The notes under the pieces were generated by a model. The model worked only from the letters and a program-made list of their open reading frames with translations, was not told where the DNA came from and searched no databases. The position numbers were made by a program, and so were the translations under genes. Source: Alistipes finegoldii DSM 17242 (GTDB lineage: Bacteria > Bacteroidota > Bacteroidia > Bacteroidales > Rikenellaceae). Taken from it: DNA of 64,000 bases. Of this stretch, positions 1 to 7,509 are shown one piece after another. How positions within the stretch are numbered: the first letter of the stretch is position 1; the number at the start of each line of letters is the position of its first letter. The DNA is taken from contig NC_018011.1 of the NCBI RefSeq assembly GCF_000265365.1, forward strand, positions 1,364,001 to 1,428,000, in the 5' to 3' direction.

Positions 1-1220
1 ACGTCTACAACCTCGAACGACGCAGCGCTGCGCGTCTTGATCTCCTCCGTTACGAACGATACGTTCTCCTTGGTCATCTTGACTGCCAGAGCCGCAGGCG
101 AAACCATGAAAGTAGCTTCGATCGCGGCCTCGTTGCCGCCTTCGTCGCTGCCCAGATAGAACTTGTAGTCCTCACCTTCACCGTCAACCATCGCGATATA
201 GGGAAGTCCCTCGATGGAAATGACATTGTTCGATACCTCTTCGAGCGAAGTCGGAACGTAAACCAGCGACTGGATGCGGCCGGCGAGGTCTGCGATAGCG
301 CTCCAGAGATTGCGGAGCTGCGTGTCGTAATTGTCGAAACGATCCTTCAGATCGGCTTCTTTCAGGTAGATTGCGCTGCCGTCGGGGTTGAACAGTTTGC
401 TGTTTACACCCTCCTCGATCATCGCCTCGATAGCCTCTTTCAGAGTTACGTTGGCATCGGTCAGCTCCTTGAGGATCGTATCGGTGATGGTCTTGCCCAT
501 TTCGGCTTTGACCGTCTCGTCATTCATGTACTCAGCCATGTACGAAGCGAAGTTGTCGCCGAGGACCTTCTTGATGGCATCGGTGACCGTAGCCGTCTCC
601 GAAGATACGGAATTGGCGACAGCGGTAAGGATCTGGTTGATCTGAGTCGCCGACAGCTGATCGGCACCGGTGATGTAACCTTTACCCTCGACGAAATCCT
701 TCATCTGCTGCTCGGTAACGTACTTGCCGTCGACCAGAGCCTGCTGGATGATCTTCTGCATTTCGGCCTGCAGTTTACCCATGGTCTCGTCCGAAGCGAT
801 CATCGTCTCGAAAATCTTCTTGACATCGTCGGCAGTCAGCTGATTCTTGGTAGCCTCTTCGATCAGTTTCTGAACGTCAGCCTTGGTCTGATATCCCTGA
901 GCCTTAATAAGTTTCAACACCTCATCGCTAGTCAGCCAATCTTTCAGATCCGACTTCTTGGCATAGTCTGCCAGCCTTTTGTCAAGCTCTGTCTGGAGAC
1001 CGCTGTTGGTAACGAAAGACGAGAAATCTATCCCGTTTAATTTGTCGGTAACAGCTTTGAGGGCTGAAGCGTCGGCCTTCAACTCGACTTGACCCTTCAA
1101 GTCGTTGATCTGACCCTTCAGGTCGTCGATGTCGTCGTCGTAGTCTTTACAACCGACACCGGCTAACATTGTTCCGGTTAAGAACAGTGCAAGAAATTTT
1201 CTGAATAAGTTTTTTTTCAT
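1..1220 (-). CDS. Surface lipoprotein with coiled-coil N terminus, apparently the expressed copy (3' end outside window)
   Basis: The gene starts at ATG 1218-1220 and is open to the left window edge, so about 406 codons are visible. The N terminus is a lipoprotein signal (MKKNLFRKF, then hydrophobic FLTGTMLAGVG before Cys), followed by an acidic KDYDDDIDDL stretch and a long helical, coiled-coil-like region of about 250 residues. A beta-rich part follows (MVSPAAL, then an EEIKTRSAAS motif). The same layout, including VSP and a TR(A/S)A motif, occurs in the protein at 20566-23676, so the two are paralogues that share a 62-bp identical 5' segment and then diverge. It probably sits on the cell surface as an antigen or S-layer-like protein; this is inferred from the architecture. 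The gene has its own Bacteroidetes promoter (1460-1490) and a leader of about 230 nt. Confidence 0.85.
   Translation of the reverse strand, partial: MKKNLFRKFLALFLTGTMLAGVGCKDYDDDIDDLKGQINDLKGQVELKADASALKAVTDKLNGIDFSSFVTNSGLQTELDKRLADYAKKSDLKDWLTSDEVLKLIKAQGYQTKADVQKLIEEATKNQLTADDVKKIFETMIASDETMGKLQAEMQKIIQQALVDGKYVTEQQMKDFVEGKGYITGADQLSATQINQILTAVANSVSSETATVTDAIKKVLGDNFASYMAEYMNDETVKAEMGKTITDTILKELTDANVTLKEAIEAMIEEGVNSKLFNPDGSAIYLKEADLKDRFDNYDTQLRNLWSAIADLAGRIQSLVYVPTSLEEVSNNVISIEGLPYIAMVDGEGEDYKFYLGSDEGGNEAAIEATFMVSPAALAVKMTKENVSFVTEEIKTRSAASFEVVD
1125..1186. repeat. Left arm of a 62-bp perfect inverted repeat (partner 20579-20640)
   Basis: The reverse complement of this segment is identical over 62 bases to 20579-20640. 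Identity begins inside the signal-peptide codons (at Leu-Phe-Leu-Thr-Gly) and ends after Asp-Asp-Ile-Asp. Flanking bases differ at once on both sides. The segment contains an imperfect inverted core, ACCGG-AACA-a-TGTT-ag-CCGGT, at 1158-1178. The reading frame is conserved between the copies, so an exchange here would give an in-frame hybrid gene. Confidence 0.95.
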
Positions 1221-1257
1221 AGTAATGAAGAATTGAAATGGAATTGTTTTTTGTGTT

Positions 1258-1406
1258 GACGCATTAGTTATCAATAGAGTGACGTATCTATTTTTTTTTT
1301 CGGTTACGGGTACATGAACATCGGTAGAGCGACGCATACTCTACCGGTCTTGTTATCCGTTAATTATCAATAAAGTGACGCATTCCTTATTATCCGTGTG
1401 ACGCAT
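1258..1406 (-). promoter_or_regulatory. Repeat-rich 5' leader of the surface lipoprotein mRNA
   Basis: In mRNA sense the motif ATGCGTC occurs at 1400-1406, 1377-1383, 1331-1337 and 1258-1264, with an ATACGTC variant at 1281-1287. Two of the copies sit in a longer 23-base direct repeat (1265-1287 and 1361-1383, 20 of 23 identical). A hairpin with an 8-bp stem (CGGTAGAG/CTCTACCG) spans 1322-1346 and carries one motif in its loop. The region lies between the predicted start of transcription (about 1455) and the ATG at 1220. It may bind a regulator as DNA or as RNA; the function is unknown. Confidence 0.6.
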
Positions 1407-1435
1407 TATTTTTCAGTAATATTGGATAAATCATG

Positions 1436-1451
1436 GTATCATATATGATAC
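1436..1451. promoter_or_regulatory. 16-bp palindromic operator candidate
   Basis: GTATCATATATGATAC is a perfect palindrome. It begins just downstream of the predicted -7 box of the lipoprotein promoter, so it would overlap the transcription start, and it lies about 60 bp from the start of the divergent XRE regulator gene. Small XRE proteins commonly bind such palindromes as dimers, so it is the natural candidate site for that regulator. No second copy was noticed in the window. Confidence 0.5.
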
Positions 1452-1459
1452 GCATGGTG

Positions 1460-1490
1460 CAAATATATATATAAAAATTTGCACAACAAA
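1460..1490 (-). promoter_or_regulatory. Bacteroidetes-type promoter for the surface lipoprotein
   Basis: Read on the minus strand, TTTG (1490-1487) is followed after 19 bases by TATATTTG (1467-1460), an exact match to the Bacteroidetes -33/-7 consensus. The predicted start is near 1455. The promoter lies inside the interval bounded by the 62-bp inverted repeats, so it would move with an inversion. Confidence 0.7.
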
Positions 1491-1511
1491 ATTTTTATCC
1501 AAATTTTTGAA

Positions 1512-1730
1512 ATGGGAGTTGTTTATGAGGAGGAGGTATCCTATATCTCCTCTAGGATCAGAGAGTTGAGGAGGGAGAGGCGTCTGACGGTACAGGAACT
1601 CGCATACCGTTGCGACATGGAAAGATCCAATTTGAGCCGTATCGAAGCGGGACGCACGAACCTTACGGTCAAAACGATGTGTATCATATGTAACGCGTTG
1701 AATGTGAGCTTGAGGGAGGTCATTCGGTAA
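1512..1730 (+). CDS. Small XRE-family HTH transcriptional regulator
   Basis: The 72-residue protein is almost entirely one Cro/C1-type helix-turn-helix domain: SRIRELRRERRLTVQELA, then RSNLSRIEAGRTNLTV and a final helix ending in LREVIR. ATG 1512 is chosen; an upstream in-frame TTG (1479) would add 11 AT-rich-encoded residues overlapping the divergent promoter. The gene is divergent from the surface lipoprotein, and the space between them holds that gene's promoter and a 16-bp palindrome. It probably controls the lipoprotein gene, itself, or both. No partner domain or metal site is visible. Confidence 0.8.
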   Translation: MGVVYEEEVSYISSRIRELRRERRLTVQELAYRCDMERSNLSRIEAGRTNLTVKTMCIICNALNVSLREVIR

Positions 1731-1847
1731 CAGAGATATACCTATATTTATATATTTCCGTGCCGTTGCAAGAAGAGTTCTTTTTTTAGGCTGTTTAGGT
1801 AAATTGTCGTATATTTACCAACCAAATGAAATAAGAACCCGCTGTTT

Positions 1848-2351
1848 GTGAATACAATCGATTTGATCGTCTGCCTTATTCTGGCATTGGCCGTATGGAA
1901 CGGCTGGCGCCAAGGCTTTGTCATGCAGATATGTTCGCTGGCCGGTATCGTCGCAGGTATCTGGCTGGCTTCACGTTACGGCGTTTATGTCGGGGCGTGG
2001 CTGAAGCTGGACGCAACGGTCTCCGCGGCCGGCGGATTCGTCGTGGTCCTGCTGGCCGTGATTCTTCTGGTGGCCGTTGCCGGACGGCTGGTACGCAAGT
2101 TGTTTCACTTCGCGGGGTTCGGAATCCCCGACATCGTGCTGGGCATCGCGGTGTCGGTGCTGAAATACATGCTGGTGCTGAGCGTATTGTTCTCGGCGTT
2201 CGATTCGCTCAACGAGGATTACACGCTCGTCGGACCGCAAACGATCGAGAAATCGAAGAGTTACAAACCCGTCATGCGCCTGTCCGAAGCCGTTTTCCCC
2301 TTCTTGGAATGGGTCGGCGAGCAGGTGCCGCAGGAACAAAACCAGGATTAG
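1848..2351 (+). CDS. CvpA family inner-membrane protein
   Basis: The 167-residue protein starts at GTG (MNTIDLIVCL) and has about four hydrophobic helices: residues 2-20, 24-44, 62-82 and 100-122. The opening 'IDLI' segment and the following GxxQG-like turn (NGWRQGFV) are typical of CvpA/colicin V production proteins. The tail is polar. In Bacteroidetes the family has no well-defined function beyond envelope or biofilm-related effects. rsgA follows after 3 bases, so the two are probably co-transcribed. Confidence 0.8.
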   Translation: MNTIDLIVCLILALAVWNGWRQGFVMQICSLAGIVAGIWLASRYGVYVGAWLKLDATVSAAGGFVVVLLAVILLVAVAGRLVRKLFHFAGFGIPDIVLGIAVSVLKYMLVLSVLFSAFDSLNEDYTLVGPQTIEKSKSYKPVMRLSEAVFPFLEWVGEQVPQEQNQD

Positions 2352-2354
2352 CCG

Positions 2355-3275
2355 ATGGAAAAACGATTCACCGGAACAGTGGTGCGCGCCACCGGAAGCT
2401 GGTACGACGTTCTGCACGACGGCGCGGTCGTCCGCTGCCGTATCCGGGGCCGGCTGCGGCTGCGGGGCGTACGTTCGACCAATCCGGTCGTGGTGGGCGA
2501 CGAAGTGACCTGCGAGGCCGACGCAGGGGGCGATTACGTCATCTGCGACATTTCGCCCCGCCGCAACTACGTCATCCGCCGGGCGTCGAACCTCTCGAAG
2601 GAGTCGCATATCATCGCGGCCAACGTCGATCAGGCTCTGCTGATGGCGACGCTGCGTTCGCCCGAAACCGCCACGGAGTTCGTGGATCGCTTTCTGGTGA
2701 CCTGCGAAGCCTATAAGGTCCCCGTTACGATCCTGCTCTCGAAAATCGACCTGCAGGACCCGCAGGCCGTCGCAGACTTTCATGCCGTGTACGAAAGCGC
2801 CGGATACCGTGTCATGGAGGTCTCCTCCGCCACGGGCGAAGGCGTCGGTGCGGTACACGAGCTGCTCAAAGGGCGTACGACCCTCGTTTCGGGCAATTCG
2901 GGCGTCGGAAAATCGACGCTCATCCGCGCCATCGACCCCTCGCTGGACATCCGTACGGGCGAAATCTCCGAAAGCCACCACAAGGGACGGCACACGACGA
3001 CCTTTTCGACGATGTATCCGCTGGCCGAAGGCGGCGCGGTGATCGACACGCCGGGCATCAAGGGTTTCGGGCTGATCGACATCGACGATGCCGAGTTGTG
3101 GCATTACTTCCCCGAAATGATGCGCACGGCCCCCGACTGCCGGTTTTACAACTGCACCCACACCCACGAACCGGGATGTGCGGTGGTCGAAGCCGTCGAA
3201 CGGGGGCAGATCGCCTATCCCCGCTACGAAAGTTACCTCAAAATACTCGATGAAGATGAAAAATACCGCAAATAA
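2355..3275 (+). CDS. rsgA: Ribosome small-subunit-dependent GTPase A
   Basis: RsgA is a circularly permuted GTPase that assists late 30S maturation and releases assembly factors. The 306-residue protein shows an N-terminal OB fold, then G4 (LLSKID, about residue 118), G1 (GNSGVGKST, about 182), a GRHTTT switch and G3 (DTPGIKG, about 231). A C-terminal zinc motif follows (CRFYNCTHTHEPGC, about 265). The permuted motif order and the length match the family. The stop overlaps the start of trmH by 26 bases, indicating translational coupling. Confidence 0.95.
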   Translation: MEKRFTGTVVRATGSWYDVLHDGAVVRCRIRGRLRLRGVRSTNPVVVGDEVTCEADAGGDYVICDISPRRNYVIRRASNLSKESHIIAANVDQALLMATLRSPETATEFVDRFLVTCEAYKVPVTILLSKIDLQDPQAVADFHAVYESAGYRVMEVSSATGEGVGAVHELLKGRTTLVSGNSGVGKSTLIRAIDPSLDIRTGEISESHHKGRHTTTFSTMYPLAEGGAVIDTPGIKGFGLIDIDDAELWHYFPEMMRTAPDCRFYNCTHTHEPGCAVVEAVERGQIAYPRYESYLKILDEDEKYRK

Positions 3276-3939
3276 GGGTGCTGAATGGTACGCCGAACGT
3301 ATCGCCTGCCTTGCGGAGTTCACGACCTCCGAGCGTTATGAAGTACTCCGCCGCACGGTCGCCATGCGTACGCGATACATGACCGTGCTGGCCGAGAATA
3401 TGTACCACGGGCAGAATGCAGCCGCCCTGATCCGCCACTGCGAGGCGTTCGGCGTGCAGGAGATGCACACCGTCGAGACGCTGTGCCGCTTCGAACCCAA
3501 TCCCGACATCGTGCGCGGCACCGACCAATGGGTCGATGTCCGGCGTCATCCCTCGACGGGAGAAGCCCTCGCCGCACTGCGCAGTGCGGGATACCGCATC
3601 GTTGCGACTACGCCCCACCGCGAAGACGTGACGCCCGAAACGTTCGACGTCGCCGCAGGGCCTTTCGCACTGGTTTTCGGCACCGAACACGCCGGAATCT
3701 CGGACGAGGTGATCGCCGGAGCCGACGAATTCCTGCGCATCCCGATGTGCGGCATGGTCGAGAGCCTGAATGTTTCGGCGTCGGCCGCGATCCTGATCTA
3801 TATGCTCTCCGAGCGGATGCGGCTCACGGTCGGGGAGTGGCGCATGACCGACGCGCAGCAGGCCGAGACCCTCTTCGGCTGGATGCGCCGCAGCGTGAAG
3901 GATGCGGACGCGATATTGCAGCGGAAATTCAAAGATTGA
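3250..3939 (+). CDS. trmH: TrmH family tRNA/rRNA 2'-O-methyltransferase
   Basis: This SPOUT methyltransferase probably makes 2'-O-methylguanosine at tRNA position 18. The three family motifs are present: NAAALIRHCEAFGV, LVFGTEHAGIS and IPMCGMVESLNVSASAAILIY (the S-adenosylmethionine knot). ATG 3250 is chosen because it gives 229 residues, the usual length; ATG 3256 is an alternative. The gene begins inside the end of rsgA and ends 2 bases before the aminotransferase gene, so the block reads as one operon. A 23S rRNA target cannot be excluded. Confidence 0.88.
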   Translation: MKMKNTANKGAEWYAERIACLAEFTTSERYEVLRRTVAMRTRYMTVLAENMYHGQNAAALIRHCEAFGVQEMHTVETLCRFEPNPDIVRGTDQWVDVRRHPSTGEALAALRSAGYRIVATTPHREDVTPETFDVAAGPFALVFGTEHAGISDEVIAGADEFLRIPMCGMVESLNVSASAAILIYMLSERMRLTVGEWRMTDAQQAETLFGWMRRSVKDADAILQRKFKD

Positions 3940-3941
3940 CA

Positions 3942-5144
3942 ATGAATACCATTTTACGCAAACAATTTCTGGCCCACGTGGGCCAGACTTCGCCTTCGCC
4001 GATGCTCGTCGAAGTCGAACGCGCCGAAGGGTCGTTTTTCTACACGCCCGAAGGCAAGCGTTACTACGACTTGGTGGCGGGCGTCTCGGTGAGCAACGTC
4101 GGCCACTGCAATCCCGCCGTGGTGCGGGCCGTGCAGGAGCAGGCGGCGCGCTATATGCACGTGATGGTCTACGGCGAGCTGGTCGAGACGCCGCAGGTGG
4201 AATATGCCTCGAAGCTCGCGTCGCTGCTGCCCGGAGGACTCGAAAGCGTCTATTTCGTCAATTCGGGGGCCGAAGCGGTCGAGGGCGCTTTAAAGCTGGC
4301 CAAGCGTTTCACGGGCCGCACGGAGCTGATCTCCATGCGCCGCGCCTACCACGGTTCGACCCACGGTTCGATGAGCATGATGGGGGCGCCCGAAGGCGAA
4401 GAGTGGAAAGGGGCGTTCCGGCCCCTGCTGCCCGACGTGCAGGCGATCGAATTCAACGATTTCGACGCGCTGAACCGCATCACGCGGCGCACGGCCTGCG
4501 TGCTGGCCGAACCCGTACAGGGCGAAGCGGGCGTCCGGACGCCCGCGCCGGGCTATCTGGAAGCCCTGCGGCGGCGGTGCGACGAAGTGGGCGCCCTGCT
4601 GGTCTTCGACGAGATACAGACCGGTATGGGCCGCACGGGCGAACTGTTCGCCATGCTCAAATACGGCGTTACGCCCGACATCGTATGCTTGGCCAAGGCG
4701 TTCGGCGGCGGCATGCCGCTGGGGGCGTTCGTGGCGCGGCGCGAAATCATGGATACGCTGCAAACCGATCCGGTTCTGGGACATATCACCACCTTCGGCG
4801 GACACCCGGTCTGTTGTGCGGCGGGGCTGGCGGCGTTGAATTACCTGCTGGACAACAAGGTCGTGGAGCAGGCCGAAGCCAAGGGCGCGCTGTACGAAAC
4901 GCTGCTGGGGAGCCATCCCGCCGTGCGCGAAATCCGCCGCAGCGGCCTGTTGATGGCCGTCGAGTTGGGCGAATCGGCGAAACTGTACCGCACGATGGAA
5001 CTGTTCAAGGATGCCGGAATCCTGAGCGACTGGTTCCTGTTCTGCGACACGGCATTCCGCATCTCGCCGCCGCTGACGATCTCCGGGGAGGAGGTGCGCG
5101 AAAGCGCCGCGCTTATCCGGGAGTGTCTCGACCGGCTGCGGTAG
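3942..5144 (+). CDS. Class III pyridoxal-phosphate aminotransferase
   Basis: The 400-residue enzyme has the class III signature: GTP-like phosphate-binding NSGAEAVEGALKLAKR (about residue 107), aromatic stack AYHGSTHG, VFDEIQTGMGRTG (PLP-binding Asp) and LAKAFGGGMPLGA with the Schiff-base Lys. Length and motifs fit acetylornithine/ornithine-type or 'aspartate aminotransferase family' proteins. No arginine-biosynthesis genes surround it, so the substrate is undetermined. It is the last gene of the rsgA block and is followed by a strong bidirectional terminator. Confidence 0.85.
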   Translation: MNTILRKQFLAHVGQTSPSPMLVEVERAEGSFFYTPEGKRYYDLVAGVSVSNVGHCNPAVVRAVQEQAARYMHVMVYGELVETPQVEYASKLASLLPGGLESVYFVNSGAEAVEGALKLAKRFTGRTELISMRRAYHGSTHGSMSMMGAPEGEEWKGAFRPLLPDVQAIEFNDFDALNRITRRTACVLAEPVQGEAGVRTPAPGYLEALRRRCDEVGALLVFDEIQTGMGRTGELFAMLKYGVTPDIVCLAKAFGGGMPLGAFVARREIMDTLQTDPVLGHITTFGGHPVCCAAGLAALNYLLDNKVVEQAEAKGALYETLLGSHPAVREIRRSGLLMAVELGESAKLYRTMELFKDAGILSDWFLFCDTAFRISPPLTISGEEVRESAALIRECLDRLR

Positions 5145-5202
5145 CCGGAACAGGCTGCCAAGACATCCGGCGGGACACGATTGCGCCGGAAAACACAATA
5201 AG

Positions 5203-5227
5203 AAAGAGGGCCAGAAGGCCCTCTTTT
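5203..5227. terminator. Bidirectional rho-independent terminator
   Basis: The hairpin AAAGAGGGCC-AGAA-GGCCCTCTTT has a 10-bp stem with A/T tracts on both sides. It separates the aminotransferase (+) from nfo (-), which converge on it. Confidence 0.85.
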
Positions 5228-5277
5228 CATTTTCGGGTGCAAAGCTGTTTCCGACGCGATGCCCGCTCCGCCGGGCG

Positions 5278-6126
5278 TTATTTTTCTTCGGCGAACGCCT
5301 TGAGCATGGCGATCTCCTCCGGCCAGCGCTCTTCGTCGGGCGTTTCGAGGATCAGCGGAATGCCGTCGAAACGCGCGTCCTGCATGATGTAGCGGAAACA
5401 CTCCATGCCGATCATGCCTTCGCCCAGCGGCGTATGACGGTCCACACGGCTGCCCAATATCTTCATGGCGTCGTTCAGGTGCATGCCTTTCAGGTATTCG
5501 AACCCCACGATGCTGTCCAGCTCCGCGAACGTCTTCTCGCACGCCTCGGCCGTACGCAGGTCGTAACCTGCGGCGAAAGCGTGGCAGGTGTCGATGCAGA
5601 CGCCTACGCGCGACTTGTCCTCCACGCGGTCGATCAGGTAGGCCAGTTGTTCGAAGGCGAAGCCCAGATTGGAACCCTGTCCCGCCGTATTCTCGATTAC
5701 GGCCGTCACGCCGTGCGTCTTGTCCAGCGCGATGTTGATCGACTCGGCGATCCGGTCGAGCGACTCTTCGGGCGCGATCTTCTGCAGGTGGCTTCCGGGA
5801 TGGAAGTTCAGACGGTCCAGCCCCAGCTGCTCGCAACGCTGCATCTCGTCGAGAAACGCCGCGCGCGACTTCTCCAGCCCGTCGCGCTCAGGATGTCCGA
5901 GGTTGATCAGGTACGAATCGTGTGGCAGGATCTGGGCCGGGAGGTAGCCGTACTGGTCGCAGACATTGCGGAAAGAGTCGATCTGCGCCGCCGTCAGCGG
6001 CGCGGCGACCCACTGCCGCTGGTTTTTGGTGAAAAGTGCGAAAGCCGTAGCCCCTATCTTGTGCGCATTGGCGGGGGCGTTCTCCACACCTCCCGAAGCG
6101 CTTACGTGTGCTCCGATATATTTCAT
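5278..6126 (-). CDS. nfo: Deoxyribonuclease IV (AP endonuclease)
   Basis: Endonuclease IV cuts DNA 5' to abasic sites in base-excision repair. The 282-residue protein is full length and shows the family's metal-binding TIM barrel: GAHVSASGG at the N terminus, NFHPGSH, VIENTAGQG, CIDTCHAFAAGYD, HLNDA and DRHTPLGEG, and ILETPDEE near the C terminus. These supply the His, Glu and Asp ligands of the three-zinc site. It is transcribed alone, divergent from the DUF3078 gene. Confidence 0.95.
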   Translation of the reverse strand: MKYIGAHVSASGGVENAPANAHKIGATAFALFTKNQRQWVAAPLTAAQIDSFRNVCDQYGYLPAQILPHDSYLINLGHPERDGLEKSRAAFLDEMQRCEQLGLDRLNFHPGSHLQKIAPEESLDRIAESINIALDKTHGVTAVIENTAGQGSNLGFAFEQLAYLIDRVEDKSRVGVCIDTCHAFAAGYDLRTAEACEKTFAELDSIVGFEYLKGMHLNDAMKILGSRVDRHTPLGEGMIGMECFRYIMQDARFDGIPLILETPDEERWPEEIAMLKAFAEEK

Positions 6127-6152
6127 GTGAGTATCTTTATATTAACTTAAGA

Positions 6153-6189
6153 CAAAGTTAAGGTTTTTGTAAATAATTTCATAAATTTG
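6153..6189. promoter_or_regulatory. Divergent -7 boxes for nfo and the DUF3078 gene
   Basis: On the minus strand TAACTTTG (6160-6153) faces nfo. On the plus strand TAAATTTG (6182-6189) faces the DUF3078 gene. Both match TAnnTTTG, but neither has a good TTTG at the expected distance, so these are partial promoter matches. Confidence 0.4.
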
Positions 6190-6221
6190 CAGTGTAATTT
6201 TCCAGATATAAACACTTCACT

Positions 6222-7466
6222 ATGAAACCTTTTTATCTCATATTGACGCTTATTCCGGCTCTTCTGATCGGCCGCACCGTCTCTGCCCAGATTTCCGTCG
6301 ACGAAGTCGATGCCGGGGAGGAGAGCGTGACTTTTCAGGACAAACTGAAATCCATACCCGTAGATGTCGATTATTTCAGCCGCGCCCGTTACAAGGCCGA
6401 GCGCGCCGCGATCCGCAAGGAGCGCAACTACCTCGAATTCAACAGCGGGGTGCAGGGCGCGCTTACCTCGTACAACGACCCTTGGATCTCGGTGTCGGGC
6501 GGTGACAACTCCATCGCGCTTACGGCGGTGATCGGCCTGCGCCATGTTTTCACCAAGAATCTTTTCACCATCGAAACCAAGTTCAGTGCCAAGCTGGGCT
6601 ATAACCGGATGAAGGTGGAGACGCAGCGTCTCGATGCCGACGGCAAGCCGATGGTCGATGACAACGGCAACAACATTATGGACAGCGAGGGCGTCTGGTT
6701 CAAGAATCAGGACGAATTCGTGGTCTCGGTCGCCCCGTCGTTCAAGATGTCCGAAAACTGGTCCTACGGTTCGATCCTGAACTTCCGCAGCCAGTTCGTC
6801 AACGGCTATAAATCGCGCACGGAGCAGAAAAAGGAGCACCTCAAGAGCAAGTTCATGACTCCGGGTTACCTCGACATCTCGCTCGGTATCACCTACAAAA
6901 GCCCCAAACCCAAATTCCCGATCGTGATCAACCTCTCGCCGATCGCCCTGAACGCCACCTTTGCCGAAAACGACTGGATCCGCAGACGGCAGGTGGAAGA
7001 AAGAGTAGACAGTGAAGGCAAAAAGACAGTGACTGAGATAAAGCCGGCATACAACTACGGTATCGAAGATCCCGACAAGACGTCGAAATACGAAGGCGGT
7101 TCCTCGATCCAGATCGACTTCGACCGCACGTTCGGCAAAACGGGATTCCTGCGCTACCGCACGACGCTCTACTCCTTCTACGGCTGGATCACCGATATCG
7201 GCCAGAAGAACAAGATCAGCGACTACACGAAGTTCCGCCATGCCTACGAAGAATGGGACAAGACAGCCAATAAAGACATCAAGGACAAGCCCCGGCTGCC
7301 GATCCATCCGATCGCACGCTGGGAAAATACGCTCGACATCAAGGCAACAAAATACCTCTCCACGACGTTAAGTTTCCAGCTCTATTACAACCGGGCGCAG
7401 AACGTCGATGTGCAGACCCGTACGCTGCTGAGCGTCGGACTGACCTATACCTTTAAGAACAAATAA
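6222..7466 (+). CDS. DUF3078 family outer-membrane beta-barrel-like protein
   Basis: The 414-residue protein has a Sec signal peptide (MKPFYLILTLIPALLIG, cleavage near VSA-Q). Alternating beta-strand sequence follows, with the family hallmark VSGGDNSIAL near residue 92, and the chain ends in a strand finishing TYTFKNK. DUF3078 proteins are Bacteroidetes-specific, are predicted to be outer-membrane barrels and have no assigned biochemical role. An acidic, charged loop (about residues 250-300) is less conserved. The gene is followed after 43 bases by the S41 protease, which may be co-transcribed. Confidence 0.75.
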   Translation: MKPFYLILTLIPALLIGRTVSAQISVDEVDAGEESVTFQDKLKSIPVDVDYFSRARYKAERAAIRKERNYLEFNSGVQGALTSYNDPWISVSGGDNSIALTAVIGLRHVFTKNLFTIETKFSAKLGYNRMKVETQRLDADGKPMVDDNGNNIMDSEGVWFKNQDEFVVSVAPSFKMSENWSYGSILNFRSQFVNGYKSRTEQKKEHLKSKFMTPGYLDISLGITYKSPKPKFPIVINLSPIALNATFAENDWIRRRQVEERVDSEGKKTVTEIKPAYNYGIEDPDKTSKYEGGSSIQIDFDRTFGKTGFLRYRTTLYSFYGWITDIGQKNKISDYTKFRHAYEEWDKTANKDIKDKPRLPIHPIARWENTLDIKATKYLSTTLSFQLYYNRAQNVDVQTRTLLSVGLTYTFKNK

Positions 7467-7509
7467 TTTACAGCCCGACGGCGGCGTGCCGTGCGGCGGG
7501 TGACCGACA

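Noticed and set aside
1479..1511. Upstream TTG start for the XRE gene
   Set aside because: It would add 11 residues encoded by AT-rich promoter DNA of the divergent gene; ATG 1512 starts just before the HTH domain.
1971..3323. Long open frame opposite cvpA/rsgA, and similar antisense frames across the window (for example 12863-15181, 21556-23760, 46886-48655, 49840-52374, 61564-63726)
   Set aside because: These are shadows of well-identified genes in GC-rich sequence; their translations are rich in Arg, His and Gly or show no family motif.
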